A DNA stretch of 64,000 nt from Candidatus Nanopelagicales bacterium. Its GTDB lineage: Bacteria; Actinomycetota; Actinomycetes; S36-B12. This document shows, in pieces, positions 52,357 to 60,847 of this stretch (positions are counted from its first letter, which is position 1; each line of letters begins with the position of its first letter). The stretch covers positions 62,001-126,000 of the forward strand of contig JAURFD010000007.1 in assembly GCA_030827125.1 (NCBI GenBank), written 5' to 3'. Under the pieces are notes generated by a model. The model saw only the letters and a program-made list of their open reading frames with translations, searched no databases and was not told the origin of the DNA. A program made the translations under genes and the position numbers.

Positions 52357-52797
52357 ATGGCCCCCATCAGCATCACCGAGCCGATCTGGATGCACAAGCC
52401 GGACAAGCACGACTACCCCGCCGCAGCCAACTACCTCAGCCTCATTGCCGACGCGCACATCGTGGACAAGATGGTCAAGGACTTGAAGAAGGCACCGATC
52501 GTCACCTTCCACGCCAAGGACCTCATCCGGGCCTCTCGACTTCCACTGCTCGCCATGGATGACTTCCATGTGCGTCAGGACATCGTCAAGGTCATCACCG
52601 GCGTGAAGCTGTCGCCCGTGCTGCTTGTGCGCGGCGGCATCGAGCTAGACCTCCCGCTCACGATCGCGGACGGCTACCACCGCGTGTGCGCGAGCTACCA
52701 CATTGCTGACGACACTGCCATCCCTGCGCGCGTCATCGACCTGCCCAGTCAGCTGAAGAAGGCCGTCGGCGAAATCGCGAAGTCAGACAAGAAGTAG
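52357..52797 (+). CDS. Conserved hypothetical protein with ParB/sulfiredoxin-like motif
   Basis: A 146-aa soluble protein. DFHVRQDIVKVITGVKLSPVLLVRGG followed by TIADGYHRVCASYHI (about 104-118) resembles the D-G-x-H-R nucleotide-binding motif of the ParB/sulfiredoxin fold. It lacks a DNA-binding HTH. It may be a small nucleotide- or phosphate-handling enzyme; the activity is unknown. AGGATCC precedes the ATG at 52357, and it lies between the PBP and GT87 genes. Confidence 0.7.
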   Translation: MAPISITEPIWMHKPDKHDYPAAANYLSLIADAHIVDKMVKDLKKAPIVTFHAKDLIRASRLPLLAMDDFHVRQDIVKVITGVKLSPVLLVRGGIELDLPLTIADGYHRVCASYHIADDTAIPARVIDLPSQLKKAVGEIAKSDKK

Positions 52798-52818
52798 GCA
52801 ACGTCGAATCATCAGCCC

Positions 52819-54306
52819 ATGTCCGACATCATCGTTCCCTCGAAGGAGACCACCGCCGCGCGTGATTCCGCGTGGCTCATCGGCGGTCCGGTGGGCCGCT
52901 TCGCGCGGATCGGTGGCCGTGGCTGGTGGACACCGGTTCGCGCCCTCATCGTCCTGGCGGCCGCCGCATATCTCGTGGGCGGTCTGCTCGATGTCCCGTG
53001 CATGTCCAACGGCTGGCTGGCCCCGGATGTCTACGAGCACCTGTGCTACTCGGACATTCCCCCGCTCTACCTCCAGCGCGGCTTTGCCGATGGGGTGATT
53101 CCCTACCTCCAGGCGCCACCGGGCGGGCAATACCTCGAATACCCGGTCCTCACCGGCCTGTTCATGCAGGTAAGCGCGTGGATCACCTCCGTGGTGATCG
53201 CGCTGGTACCGCCCGTCAGTCCTTACCTGACCTTCTTCATCGTCAACGCGATCCTGCTCTTCCCCTTCTTCGTCCTCACCGTGGTCGCGGCGGCTCGCTA
53301 CGTGAGGGGGCGACCGTGGGATGCCGCGATGATTGCGCTGGCGCCGTCGATCATCCTCGCGGGACTGATCAACTGGGACCTCATCCCCATTGGGCTGTCG
53401 ACCGCGGCCTTGCTGCTGTGGTCCCGGCAGCGTCCCGGCTGGGCGGGCGTCCTCCTCGGACTCGCCATTGCCGCGAAGTTCTACCCGGTGATCTTGCTCG
53501 GACCGTGGTTCCTCATCTGTCTGCGCGCCGGTCGGTTGCGTGACTTCGGTCGACTCTTCGCTGGCGCCGCCGGAGTCTGGCTGGTCGTCAACGTGCCGGT
53601 GATGATCGGGAACTTCGAGGGCTGGTCCTACTTCTACCGCTTCAGTCAATTCCGTGGCGTCGACTGGGGTTCCGTCTGGTACGCCATCACACTCGCCGGT
53701 CTCCCAGGGATCAACTCCGAACTCCTCAATGCCATTGCCACGGGCACCTTCGTCGTGCTGTGCATCGGTATCGCGATTCTCATCTTCAAGGCGCCGCGCC
53801 GACCGCGACTTGTGTCGGTCCTCTTCCTCGTCATTGCCGCCTTCGCCATGACGAACAAGGTCTACTCCCCGCAGTTCGCCATGTGGCTGGTGCCCCTCGC
53901 CGTGCTGGCTCGACCGCGTTGGCGGGACTTCCTCATCTGGCAGTCAGCGGAGGTGGCGTACTTCATCGCGATCTGGTGGCATCTCGCGGCGTACGGTCTT
54001 GACGACGCCAAGGGGATGACACCGGAGTGGTACGCCTTCTTCACCTTCGTGCGCGTCATCGTCACCGCCTGGTATGCCGGCATGGTCGTGCGGGACATCT
54101 GGCACCCCGAGCATGATCCCGTCCGATCCGATGCGCTTGCGGCCGATGCGGACGATCCCGGGGGTGGGTGTCTCGATGGGGCGTCAGACGTCGTCGCGTG
54201 GACCCACAAGGGTGACGCGGTGACCGACGACGCGGCGGTGGCTACCTCGGCCGAGTCGACGTACCGCCGGAAAACCACGGAATCCGGTCCCGAAAGCGTG
54301 GTTTAG
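52819..54306 (+). CDS. GT87 (DUF2029) polyprenyl-phosphate-dependent mannosyltransferase-like membrane protein
   Basis: A 495-aa GT-C-fold glycosyltransferase with about 10-11 helices. An extracytoplasmic loop with YSDIPPLYLQRGFADGVIPYL and YLEYPVLTGLF carries the acidic residue(s) expected for catalysis. Matches M. tuberculosis Rv0051 by family and by place between ponA1 and rpsF. Such enzymes transfer mannose or arabinose from polyprenyl phosphate to envelope glycans; the acceptor is unknown. The hydrophilic C-terminus (430-495) is low-complexity. Confidence 0.87.
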   Translation: MSDIIVPSKETTAARDSAWLIGGPVGRFARIGGRGWWTPVRALIVLAAAAYLVGGLLDVPCMSNGWLAPDVYEHLCYSDIPPLYLQRGFADGVIPYLQAPPGGQYLEYPVLTGLFMQVSAWITSVVIALVPPVSPYLTFFIVNAILLFPFFVLTVVAAARYVRGRPWDAAMIALAPSIILAGLINWDLIPIGLSTAALLLWSRQRPGWAGVLLGLAIAAKFYPVILLGPWFLICLRAGRLRDFGRLFAGAAGVWLVVNVPVMIGNFEGWSYFYRFSQFRGVDWGSVWYAITLAGLPGINSELLNAIATGTFVVLCIGIAILIFKAPRRPRLVSVLFLVIAAFAMTNKVYSPQFAMWLVPLAVLARPRWRDFLIWQSAEVAYFIAIWWHLAAYGLDDAKGMTPEWYAFFTFVRVIVTAWYAGMVVRDIWHPEHDPVRSDALAADADDPGGGCLDGASDVVAWTHKGDAVTDDAAVATSAESTYRRKTTESGPESVV

Positions 54307-54333
54307 CGGCGGAAGGGTGAGGTGCCGTGCGCG

Positions 54334-54849
54334 CTACAGGTCCTTGGCATAGAGCAGCAGGGTGAACGTCACCTCGGGATCGAGCCGCGAGGGGAAGGTG
54401 AAGTCCCGTTCGGGCAGGTGCCGGTAGCCCAGGTGCTCGTACAGCGCCTGCGCCCGTGGATTGGTGTGGATGACCCGCAAGACGAGTCGGGGCGCGCCCG
54501 CTGCCTTCGCGCGCCCTTCCACGACCGCGATGAGGCGCTGGCCAAGACCGCGACCCCAGAAGTCCGGGTCGACGGCGAGATAGCGGAACTCCCACTCACC
54601 CGGCTCGGTTGCCTCCGCCATGACATGACCGTGCGGCAGCGCCGTGATCGCGGCGATCACCCTGTCACCGTGAACGTCGGTGATGACCAGGGTCTCGTCG
54701 AGTCGGGGCACGACGTCACGGAGCACGTCGACATAGGGACTGTCGGGTGAGAGATGTCCACCTGCGATATAGGCCTGGGCGGTGAGCTCGCCAAGGATGT
54801 CAGCGTCAGCTGATCGGGCCGGTCGCAGCGTGAGGCCCTCGTCCGTCAT
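54334..54849 (-). CDS. GNAT family N-acetyltransferase
   Basis: A 171-aa acetyltransferase: LTLRPARSADADILGELTAQAY at the N-terminus, acetyl-CoA motif A YLAVDPDFWGRGLGQRLIAVVEGRAKAAGAPRLVLRV (Q/RxxGxG/A as RGLGQR), and LYEHLGYRHLPERDF. Substrate unknown. ATG at 54849; a longer Ser/Thr-rich frame overlaps xthA. Located 13 nt after xthA on the same strand, so probably co-transcribed. Confidence 0.88.
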   Translation of the reverse strand: MTDEGLTLRPARSADADILGELTAQAYIAGGHLSPDSPYVDVLRDVVPRLDETLVITDVHGDRVIAAITALPHGHVMAEATEPGEWEFRYLAVDPDFWGRGLGQRLIAVVEGRAKAAGAPRLVLRVIHTNPRAQALYEHLGYRHLPERDFTFPSRLDPEVTFTLLLYAKDL

Positions 54850-54862
54850 GTCCAACGTCGAC

Positions 54863-55645
54863 TCAGACGTCGATGTCGACGACGACGGGTGCGTGATCGC
54901 TGGGCCCCTTGCCTTTGCGCGCATCGCGGTCGACATAGGCGTCCGTCACGCGATCAGTGAAGGCGGCGTTGCCGTAAACAAGGTCGATGCGCATGCCCAT
55001 CCCCTTGTGGAAGGCACCATCGCGGTAGTCCCAGAAGGTGTAGGGCTCACCCTTGAGTGCGCGCGGCATCACGTCACTCAGGCCCTCGGCGCGTAGGTCA
55101 GCGAGCGCGGATCGCTCGGCCGGGGTGACGTGGGTGGAGTGGGCGAAGAGCGAGATGTCCCAGACGTCGGAGTCCTCGGGTGCGACGTTGAAGTCGCCGA
55201 TGATGGCGTACGGCTGATCGGGAGCCGCGTCCATCTCACTGCGCACGGTGTCGCGGAGGACGCTGAACCAATCGAGTTTGTAGGCGTAGTGCGGATGGTC
55301 CGGCTCGCGGCCGTTCGGCACGTAGAGGCTCCAGACGCGGACGCCGCCACAGGTGGCACCCACGGCGCGCGGCTCCACCGATCCGTCGTACGCCGGCTGT
55401 CCCGGCAGGTCCCGCACAACATCATCGAGGCCGACTCGCGAGAGCAGGGCGACACCGTTCCAGCGACCATCGCCGTGTGCGGCCACCTCGTAGCCCAGCG
55501 CTTGGATCGGCATCTCCGGGAAGTCGACGGTGGCGCACTTGAGTTCCTGCAGGGCGAGGACATCGGGTTGGGCCGTCTCCAGCCACTCCACGAGCCGGTC
55601 GAGCCGGGACTTCACCGAATTCACATTCCACGTCGCGATGCGCAC
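54863..55645 (-). CDS. xthA: Exodeoxyribonuclease III
   Basis: A 260-aa AP endonuclease/3'-exonuclease of the EEP fold: RIATWNVNSVKSRL (2-15), LQELKCATVDFP with catalytic Glu, YVPNGREPDHPHYAYKLDW, GDFNVAPEDSDVWD and C-terminal GPSDHAPVVVDIDV (catalytic Asp-His). Acts in base-excision repair. It is divergent from the rpsF operon, with palindromes in between. Confidence 0.95.
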   Translation of the reverse strand: MRIATWNVNSVKSRLDRLVEWLETAQPDVLALQELKCATVDFPEMPIQALGYEVAAHGDGRWNGVALLSRVGLDDVVRDLPGQPAYDGSVEPRAVGATCGGVRVWSLYVPNGREPDHPHYAYKLDWFSVLRDTVRSEMDAAPDQPYAIIGDFNVAPEDSDVWDISLFAHSTHVTPAERSALADLRAEGLSDVMPRALKGEPYTFWDYRDGAFHKGMGMRIDLVYGNAAFTDRVTDAYVDRDARKGKGPSDHAPVVVDIDV

Positions 55646-55691
55646 GGTACGAGGCTAGTCGGCGCCGAGAACTCTGGCTGCCGCCCGCTTG

Positions 55692-55740
55692 CCGACCGCT
55701 GTTGGGGTCGTGAGCGTCCCTAAACCCCAACAACGGTCGG
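55692..55740. repeat. 17-bp inverted repeat upstream of rpsF operon
   Basis: CCGACCGCTGTTGGGGT (55692-55708) and ACCCCAACAACGGTCGG (55724-55740) differ from perfect complementarity at one position. A second pair, CTCGATCGGCC (55748-55758) and GGCCGATCGAG (55799-55809), follows. They occupy the 283-bp xthA-rpsF divergent gap. Confidence 0.6.
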
Positions 55741-55873
55741 GAAACGGCTCGATCGGCCGTCCACGACGACCGATGAGGCCGCTCGCCACGATCGATTAGG
55801 CCGATCGAGGGGGTACGGCGTACGCTCTACGAGGCCATCCCACCGGGAATGGCCCCCGGGAGCCACGCTCCCA

Positions 55874-55916
55874 CCTCCTGCTCCGGAACGACCGGAGCCG
55901 ATGAGACCGAAGGAGG
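55874..55916 (+). promoter_or_regulatory. Possible S6:S18-type ribosomal leader, pairing with rpsF Shine-Dalgarno
   Basis: Just before rpsF, CCTCC (55874-55878) pairs with GGAGG (55912-55916) and encloses the hairpin GCTCCGG-AACGA-CCGGAGC (55880-55898); an unpaired CGATGAGACCGA lies on the 3' side. The outer stem buries AGGAGG, the rpsF ribosome site 12 nt before its ATG. Known S6:S18 leaders are autoregulatory and carry a conserved CCG in an asymmetric bulge; ACCGA here could be that. Identity is inferred from position and fold. Confidence 0.45.
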
Positions 55917-55928
55917 TCGGCGGTCAGC

Positions 55929-56219
55929 ATGCGCCGATACGAAATCATGGTCATCCTCGATCCCGATCTCGAGGAGCGGACCGTTGCTCCGTCCCTCGAG
56001 ACCTTCCTAAACGTCGTCAAGCAGGACGGCGGTTCGGTGGAGAAGGTCGACATCTGGGGTCGTCGCCGTATGGCGTACGACATCAACCACAAGCCCGAGG
56101 GCATCTACGCCGTCCTTGACGTCACCTCGACACCTGAGGCTGTTGCCGAGCTCGATCGTCAGCTCAACCTCAACGAGGCCGTCCTGCGGACCAAGGTCAC
56201 GCGTCCGGTGGGAGTCTGA
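55929..56219 (+). CDS. rpsF: 30S ribosomal protein S6
   Basis: A 96-aa S6: [27 protein letters not shown] opening, [31 protein letters not shown] and the final [15 protein letters not shown]. It partners S18 on the 30S platform. First gene of rpsF-ssb-rpsR-rplI; ssb starts two bases after the stop. Confidence 0.97.
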   Translation: MRRYEIMVILDPDLEERTVAPSLETFLNVVKQDGGSVEKVDIWGRRRMAYDINHKPEGIYAVLDVTSTPEAVAELDRQLNLNEAVLRTKVTRPVGV

Positions 56220-56221
56220 CG

Positions 56222-56719
56222 ATGGCGGCCGGAGACATCAACGTCACCGTCGTCGGCAACCTCACCAACGACCCGGAGTTGCGCTTCACCCCCAGCGGTG
56301 CGGCGGTCGCATCCTTCACTGTCGCGGCAAGCTCGCGCTACCTCGACAAGGCCAGCAATGAGTGGAAGGACAGCGATCCGGTGTTCATGCGCTGCAGCGT
56401 GTGGCGCCAGTACGCCGAGAATGTTGCCGAGTCCCTGCAGAAGGGCATGCGCGTCATCGTTCAGGGCCGCTTGAAGCAGCGCTCCTACGAGACTCGCGAG
56501 GGCGAGAAGCGCACCGTCGTGGAGATGGAGGTCGACGATGTTGGCCCCGCGCTCCGCTACGCCACGGCCAAGGTCACCCGCACGCAGCGCGGTGACAGCG
56601 GCTTCGGCGGCGGTTCCGGTGGTGGCGGCGGCAACGCTGGCCCCGCCGACGACCCCTGGGCCACGTCAGGTGGTGGTGCCGCCGGTGGCGGTGCCGCCTT
56701 TGACGAGCCCCCCTTCTAG
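56222..56719 (+). CDS. ssb: Single-stranded DNA-binding protein
   Basis: A 165-aa SSB with OB fold (1-110: [35 protein letters not shown]...[39 protein letters not shown]), a Gly-rich linker (122-160) and the acidic tip AFDEPPF that recruits replication and repair partners. Essential for fork stability; embedded in the S6-S18 operon as in most actinobacteria. Confidence 0.97.
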   Translation: MAAGDINVTVVGNLTNDPELRFTPSGAAVASFTVAASSRYLDKASNEWKDSDPVFMRCSVWRQYAENVAESLQKGMRVIVQGRLKQRSYETREGEKRTVVEMEVDDVGPALRYATAKVTRTQRGDSGFGGGSGGGGGNAGPADDPWATSGGGAAGGGAAFDEPPF

Positions 56720-56755
56720 GACTTCCCCCACTGATTTCAGGAGAACGAGAACACC

Positions 56756-57016
56756 ATGGCTAACGACCGCAACAGCAAGCGTCAGGCGGAGCTCAAGCGC
56801 ATCCCGAAGCCCCGCGCCTGTGTCTTCTGCAAGGAAGGCGCTCCGGCGATCGACTACAAGGACACCGGCATGCTTCGCAAGTACATCTCCGACCGCGGCA
56901 AGATTCGTGCTCGGCGAGTCACCGGGTGCTGCACCCAGCATCAGCGTGAGATCGCCGTGGCCGTGAAGAACGCCCGCGAGATGGCGCTGCTGCCCTACAC
57001 CGCGACCGCCCGATAG
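56756..57016 (+). CDS. rpsR: 30S ribosomal protein S18 (cysteine-containing form)
   Basis: An 86-aa S18. CVFC (22-25) and CCTQH (61-65) give the zinc-ribbon (C+) form rather than the cysteine-free paralogue that some actinobacteria express in zinc shortage. The core is [29 protein letters not shown] ribosome site 12 nt before ATG 56756. Confidence 0.96.
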   Translation: MANDRNSKRQAELKRIPKPRACVFCKEGAPAIDYKDTGMLRKYISDRGKIRARRVTGCCTQHQREIAVAVKNAREMALLPYTATAR

Positions 57017-57025
57017 GAGACCGAC

Positions 57026-57469
57026 ATGAAGCTCATCCTCACCCAAGAGGTCGTCGGCCTCGGCGCCCCCGGCGATGTCGTCGAGGTCAAGGACGGCTAC
57101 GGCCGCAACTACCTCATGCCCCGTGGCATGGCGATGCCGTGGACCAAGGGCGGCGAGAAGCAGGTCACACAGATCAAGCGTGCGCGTGATGCCCGCGAGA
57201 TCCGCGACCTCGACCACGCCAAGGAGGTCAAGGCACAGCTCGAGGGCCTGGCCGTCGTCGTCAGCGCCAAGGCGGGCGACACCGGCAAGCTCTTTGGCTC
57301 GGTGACCAACGCTGACCTCGTGGCGGCCGTCCGCAAGGCCGGCGGCCCGCTGCTCGACAAGCGCGCCGTCGACGTCTCGCACGTCAAGGAGGTCGGCTCG
57401 CACAAGGCCTCGGTCAAGGTCCACCCGCAGGTGACTGCCGCGGTGACCTTCACCGTCGTCGCCGACTAG
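57026..57469 (+). CDS. rplI: 50S ribosomal protein L9
   Basis: A 147-aa L9: [36 protein letters not shown] (N-domain signature, 1-36), a long connecting helix (40-75) and C-domain [18 protein letters not shown]...[18 protein letters not shown]. Last gene of the operon, 9 nt after rpsR. Confidence 0.97.
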   Translation: MKLILTQEVVGLGAPGDVVEVKDGYGRNYLMPRGMAMPWTKGGEKQVTQIKRARDAREIRDLDHAKEVKAQLEGLAVVVSAKAGDTGKLFGSVTNADLVAAVRKAGGPLLDKRAVDVSHVKEVGSHKASVKVHPQVTAAVTFTVVAD

Positions 57470-57480
57470 CGCAACTTTTT

Positions 57481-57543
57481 CGTTCACCCTCCGTGGGTGG
57501 TCGGTCACTTGCTGAGTGGTCCGCCATCGACGGAGGGTGAACG
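57481..57543. terminator. 14-bp perfect inverted repeat between rplI and PTP gene
   Basis: CGTTCACCCTCCGT (57481-57494) and ACGGAGGGTGAACG (57530-57543) enclose a 35-nt loop that can fold again (CACT/AGTG). It starts 12 nt after the rplI stop, in the convergent gap with the phosphatase gene, so probably ends both transcripts. The T5 run at 57476-57480 is on the 5' side on the plus strand, so it is not a classical rho-independent terminator. Confidence 0.55.
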
Positions 57544-57575
57544 TCGTTATGGCGCCCATGCCGCCGTGAGGTGCC

Positions 57576-58094
57576 CTAGCGATCGAGCAGGGTGGGAAGT
57601 GCTTCGACCACTCCGTCGCTGGCGCGCTCGATCATCGTGAGGACCTGAACGAATCCCTCGGGGCCGCCGTAGTAGGGATCGGGTACGTCGAGCCGCGGAT
57701 CACCCACCGCGAGATCCACCAGCGCCGGATCGAAGGAGCGCATCATTTCTACGCGCGAGCGTGCCAACTCATCCGGCGCCAGCGCTATCACACCGGCGAA
57801 ATTGTCTGCATCCATCGTCAACACCAGATCAGCGCGCAAAGGGTGGTCGGCGTCGAACCAGCCCCGATCGAACTGCCGGCCGGCGTGCGAGATGTCGTAG
57901 CCCGCGGCACGCAGCGTCGCCAGGGCTCGCGGATCGGCGTCCTCGCCGATGTGCCACGCGCCCGTGCCGGCCGAGTCGACGACGACGTGATCTGCCAACC
58001 CCGCTTCGGTCACACGTGTGCGCAGCACTGCTTCGGCCATGGGCGATCGGCAGATATTGCCCATGCACACCGCGGTGATGCGGAACGGGCTCAC
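57576..58094 (-). CDS. Low-molecular-weight protein-tyrosine phosphatase
   Basis: A 172-aa LMW-PTP: P-loop VCMGNICRSPMAE with nucleophile Cys10 and Arg16, DSAGTGAWHIGEDADPRA, and the general-acid Asp in DVPDPYYGG. Similar to PtpA-type secreted or cytosolic phosphatases of actinobacteria. Its start overlaps the GATase stop by 4 nt; HAD, GATase and PTP form one operon. Confidence 0.93.
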   Translation of the reverse strand: MSPFRITAVCMGNICRSPMAEAVLRTRVTEAGLADHVVVDSAGTGAWHIGEDADPRALATLRAAGYDISHAGRQFDRGWFDADHPLRADLVLTMDADNFAGVIALAPDELARSRVEMMRSFDPALVDLAVGDPRLDVPDPYYGGPEGFVQVLTMIERASDGVVEALPTLLDR

Positions 58095-58771
58095 TGGCTC
58101 ACCTCGGACCAGAAGCGGTCGAAAAGGCGGAGGCTGTCAGTGCGCTGGTCCGCCGTGCGGTCGCGCAGCGCGGCCAGGGGTGGCTCGGAGACTTCCGGTG
58201 CGGCGCCGATGTCGGTAAACATTTGCGTGAGGATCGACTCGTCAACCTCGGGGTGGAACTGAACTCCCCAGGCGCGGCCGTAGCGGAAGGCAATGGGTGC
58301 GTGGTCGGCCTCGGCGAGCAACTCCGCGTCGGATGGCACGGTGAAGGCGTCGTTGTGCAGAAGCACCCAGGGTGCGCGCAGTTCCTCGATATTCGTCGAC
58401 GGCGTCTCCCAGGCAATGTGGGGTGCGGGTTGGCGTCGCACCTGTCCACCGAGTGCGGTCGAGAGCAGTTGGCCGCCGAAGCAGATACCGAAGAACGGTC
58501 GATCCATCTCAACCCACCGCCGCACTAGCGCCACCTCGGCATCAATAGCTGCGGCCGCGTGTGGATCGTCATCGGCTGAAGTCATCGGCCGTGCCATGGT
58601 CCACACCGATCCCAGCAAGATCAGCAGATCAGCTCCATCGGCAGCATCCACCGGGAGTACGTCGTCACGCACGAGGCGGCGTACCTCGAAGTCGTTAGCC
58701 GTAAGCCACTCACCGAGGTGACCGAGTTCGGCACCCACGACGGGGTTGGCGATGACGACAGCGGTCTTCAT
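58091..58771 (-). CDS. Type 1 glutamine amidotransferase-like protein
   Basis: A 226-aa class I GATase domain protein: nucleophile elbow FFGICFGGQLLSTALGG (Cys about 101) and catalytic His-Glu in WGVQFHPEVD are intact. No synthetase domain is fused, so it resembles stand-alone GMP-synthase-like amidotransferases that hydrolyse gamma-glutamyl amines. Overlaps HAD and PTP genes by 4 nt on each side. ATG at 58771 begins MKTAVVIANP. Confidence 0.87.
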   Translation of the reverse strand: MKTAVVIANPVVGAELGHLGEWLTANDFEVRRLVRDDVLPVDAADGADLLILLGSVWTMARPMTSADDDPHAAAAIDAEVALVRRWVEMDRPFFGICFGGQLLSTALGGQVRRQPAPHIAWETPSTNIEELRAPWVLLHNDAFTVPSDAELLAEADHAPIAFRYGRAWGVQFHPEVDESILTQMFTDIGAAPEVSEPPLAALRDRTADQRTDSLRLFDRFWSEVSQ

Positions 58772-59409
58772 GAAGCCGCCACGATGGCGGTGGCGACAGA
58801 CGGCAGATCCGGACCCTCGATGTCGGCCGCGTCGAAGATCTCTGGACGAGTTCCCTCCAGTCGTGAGATCCACGCGGTCCGCAGGCCGGCTCGACGAGCG
58901 CCATGTAGATCCCAGGAGTGTGCCGCCACCATCGTCACCTCCTTGGGCGCGAGCCCAAGGGCGAGGCAGCCGGACAGGTAGGGCGCGGCCGCCGGCTTCC
59001 AGCGGTGCACCTCATCGACCGACAGGTGCCCGGTGACGAGGTCTCCGAGGCCGTTCCGATCGAAGATGCGGGCGATGATCTCGGCACTGCCGACAGTTAG
59101 CGTCATCGCCGGAATCCCAGCATCCGCCAGGGCTCGCAAGCCCTCCTCGACATCGGGATGCGGTGCGAGCTCACCGAATCCGGCCAGGAGGACATCGGCG
59201 TTCGCTCGGGGGTTGAGGGAGTGCAGGGACGCCACCGCGACCTCGCTGAACGGCCGGTAGTCGCCCGCGGCCGCGAGGGCGAAGCCGTTGCGCAGGGTGG
59301 TCGCAAACCACAGGGGCAGCGCATCCGACATCCCCATGGCCTCGAACGTCGGTTGCAGGCCGCGCAGGTCGAGGAGGGTCTCGTTGACATCGAGGAGTAC
59401 GCCGGGCAC
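58768..59409 (-). CDS. HAD-superfamily hydrolase (haloacid dehalogenase-like)
   Basis: A 213-aa HAD enzyme: motif I LLDVNETLLDL (nucleophile Asp7; DVNET replaces the phosphatase DxDGT), motif II LTVGS, Lys in HRWKPAAAPY and motif IV VAAHSWDLHGARRAG. The DVNET/AAHxWD pattern is that of type II haloacid dehalogenases rather than phosphatases. GTG at 59409. First gene of a three-gene operon with GATase and PTP. Confidence 0.88.
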   Translation of the reverse strand: MPGVLLDVNETLLDLRGLQPTFEAMGMSDALPLWFATTLRNGFALAAAGDYRPFSEVAVASLHSLNPRANADVLLAGFGELAPHPDVEEGLRALADAGIPAMTLTVGSAEIIARIFDRNGLGDLVTGHLSVDEVHRWKPAAAPYLSGCLALGLAPKEVTMVAAHSWDLHGARRAGLRTAWISRLEGTRPEIFDAADIEGPDLPSVATAIVAAS

Positions 59410-59443
59410 GGCGGAACCGTATCGCTAACGCCCCTTCCCCCAT

Positions 59444-59500
59444 TGACTGGCGCGTTGTGGACGGTTTTTAACGCAAAAAACGTTAACAACTCGCCAGTCA
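59444..59500. repeat. Multi-stem palindrome between HAD and MATE genes
   Basis: TGACTGGCG (59444-59452) pairs with CGCCAGTCA (59492-59500); inside, GTTGT/ACAAC and TTTTT-AACGC-AAAAA (with AACGTTAAC) extend the fold to one long stem. It sits in the 118-bp gap downstream of the MATE gene and upstream of the HAD operon. Confidence 0.6.
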
Positions 59501-59527
59501 GCGCCCACTCCTTGCCTGAGTGGGCTT

Positions 59528-60847
59528 TCAGCGCACCGCTCCGGTCACCGCCCAGGCCGACCCGCGCACACGCCAGACGACGAGCACTGTCCGCACGAGC
59601 AGGAACCACCCGAGCGCCCACCACAGGCCGCTGACCCCGAGGTTGAACCGCAGGACCAGCCACGCGGCGGGCAGGAAGATGATGAAGACCGCCACCTGTG
59701 CCCAGGCCAGCCACACGGTGTCTCCGGCGCCGATGAGGATGCCGTCGACGGCGAAGACCACGCCACTGATCGGCTGGAGTAGGGCGAGCACGATGAGCGC
59801 GCCGGACATGATGTCGATCACCTGAGGATCGCTGCTGAACCAACCGGGGAGCCAGGGTCGCAGGGCCATAAGCGCAACGCCGAGCGCGACACCGAGCCAC
59901 ACCGACCACAGCACCATCCGGTTCGTCATCGCCCGTGTTTCGGTGACGTTGCCTTCGCCGAGCGACTTGCCAATCAACGCCTGGCCGGCGATCGCAACCG
60001 CATCGAGGGCGAGGGCCAGCATGAAGAACAGCGTCACCGTGACGTGATAGGCGGCGAGCTGTGGGTCTCCGAGTCGTGCGGCGACAGCGGAGGCGAGGAC
60101 CAGGACGCCGCGCAGGGCGACGGATCGCACGAGCAGTGGCACGCCGTCGCGGGCGGACCGCATGATGCCCAGTCCGCTGGGATGCAGTCGAGCCCGCGCG
60201 CGATGGGCGACACGCAGGATGACCGCGCCGTAGAGGAGCAACCCGAGGAGTTCGGCGATTCCGGTCGCCGCCGCACTGCCGCCAATCCCCCAGCCGAGTC
60301 CGAAGACGAAGAGCAGACTGAGGACCAGATTGACCACGGTCTGCGCGAGGGTCACGTAGAGCGTGGTTCGGGTGTCCTGCAGACCGCGAAGGACTCCTAC
60401 GCCAGCGAGCACGCCGAGCACAGCGGGGAAGGCGATAGCGATGATGCGGAGATACGTGACGGCGTACGGCGTCACCTCGTCAGAGGTGCCGAGTGCTCGG
60501 ACGAGCGGCTCCGCCCAGATGAAGGTGACCAGCCCGATGATGACGCCGAGCCCGAGTCCGAGCACCATCCCATCGACACCCTGCGAGAGCGCGCCCGCGC
60601 GATCTCCCGCTCCGAGGAGTCGGGCGACGGCCGCGGTGGCGGCGTACGACAGGAAGATGCACAGGCCCACGACGGCACCGAAGACGGTGGAGGCAGCGCC
60701 AAGGCCCGCGAGCGCCTCGGTGCCGAGAGTGCCGACGATGGCCGCATCCACGAGAAGGAAGAGCGGCTGGGCGACGAGGGCCCCGAAGGCCGGGAGCGCG
60801 AGACGAGCGATGGCCCGGTCAATCTGCCGGTGCGTCGCCGAGGCCAT
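59528..60847 (-). CDS. MATE family efflux transporter
   Basis: A 439-aa multidrug and toxic-compound exporter with 12 helices in two bundles of six: IDRAIARLALPAFGALVAQPLFLLVDAAIVGTLGTEALAGLGAAS (MATE N-terminal hallmark) and the repeated second half VAIAGQALIGKSLGEGN. DinF-like. The ATG at 60847 (MASATHRQ) starts just before TM1. Single-gene unit divergent from dnaB. Confidence 0.92.
   Translation of the reverse strand: MASATHRQIDRAIARLALPAFGALVAQPLFLLVDAAIVGTLGTEALAGLGAASTVFGAVVGLCIFLSYAATAAVARLLGAGDRAGALSQGVDGMVLGLGLGVIIGLVTFIWAEPLVRALGTSDEVTPYAVTYLRIIAIAFPAVLGVLAGVGVLRGLQDTRTTLYVTLAQTVVNLVLSLLFVFGLGWGIGGSAAATGIAELLGLLLYGAVILRVAHRARARLHPSGLGIMRSARDGVPLLVRSVALRGVLVLASAVAARLGDPQLAAYHVTVTLFFMLALALDAVAIAGQALIGKSLGEGNVTETRAMTNRMVLWSVWLGVALGVALMALRPWLPGWFSSDPQVIDIMSGALIVLALLQPISGVVFAVDGILIGAGDTVWLAWAQVAVFIIFLPAAWLVLRFNLGVSGLWWALGWFLLVRTVLVVWRVRGSAWAVTGAVR

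Noticed and set aside
55895-55918. Hammerhead-ribozyme-like core (CGATGAG followed by CGAAGG)
   Set aside because: The invariant CUGAUGA is CCGAUGA here and the GAAA core is not matched; the pairing fits a ribosomal leader better.
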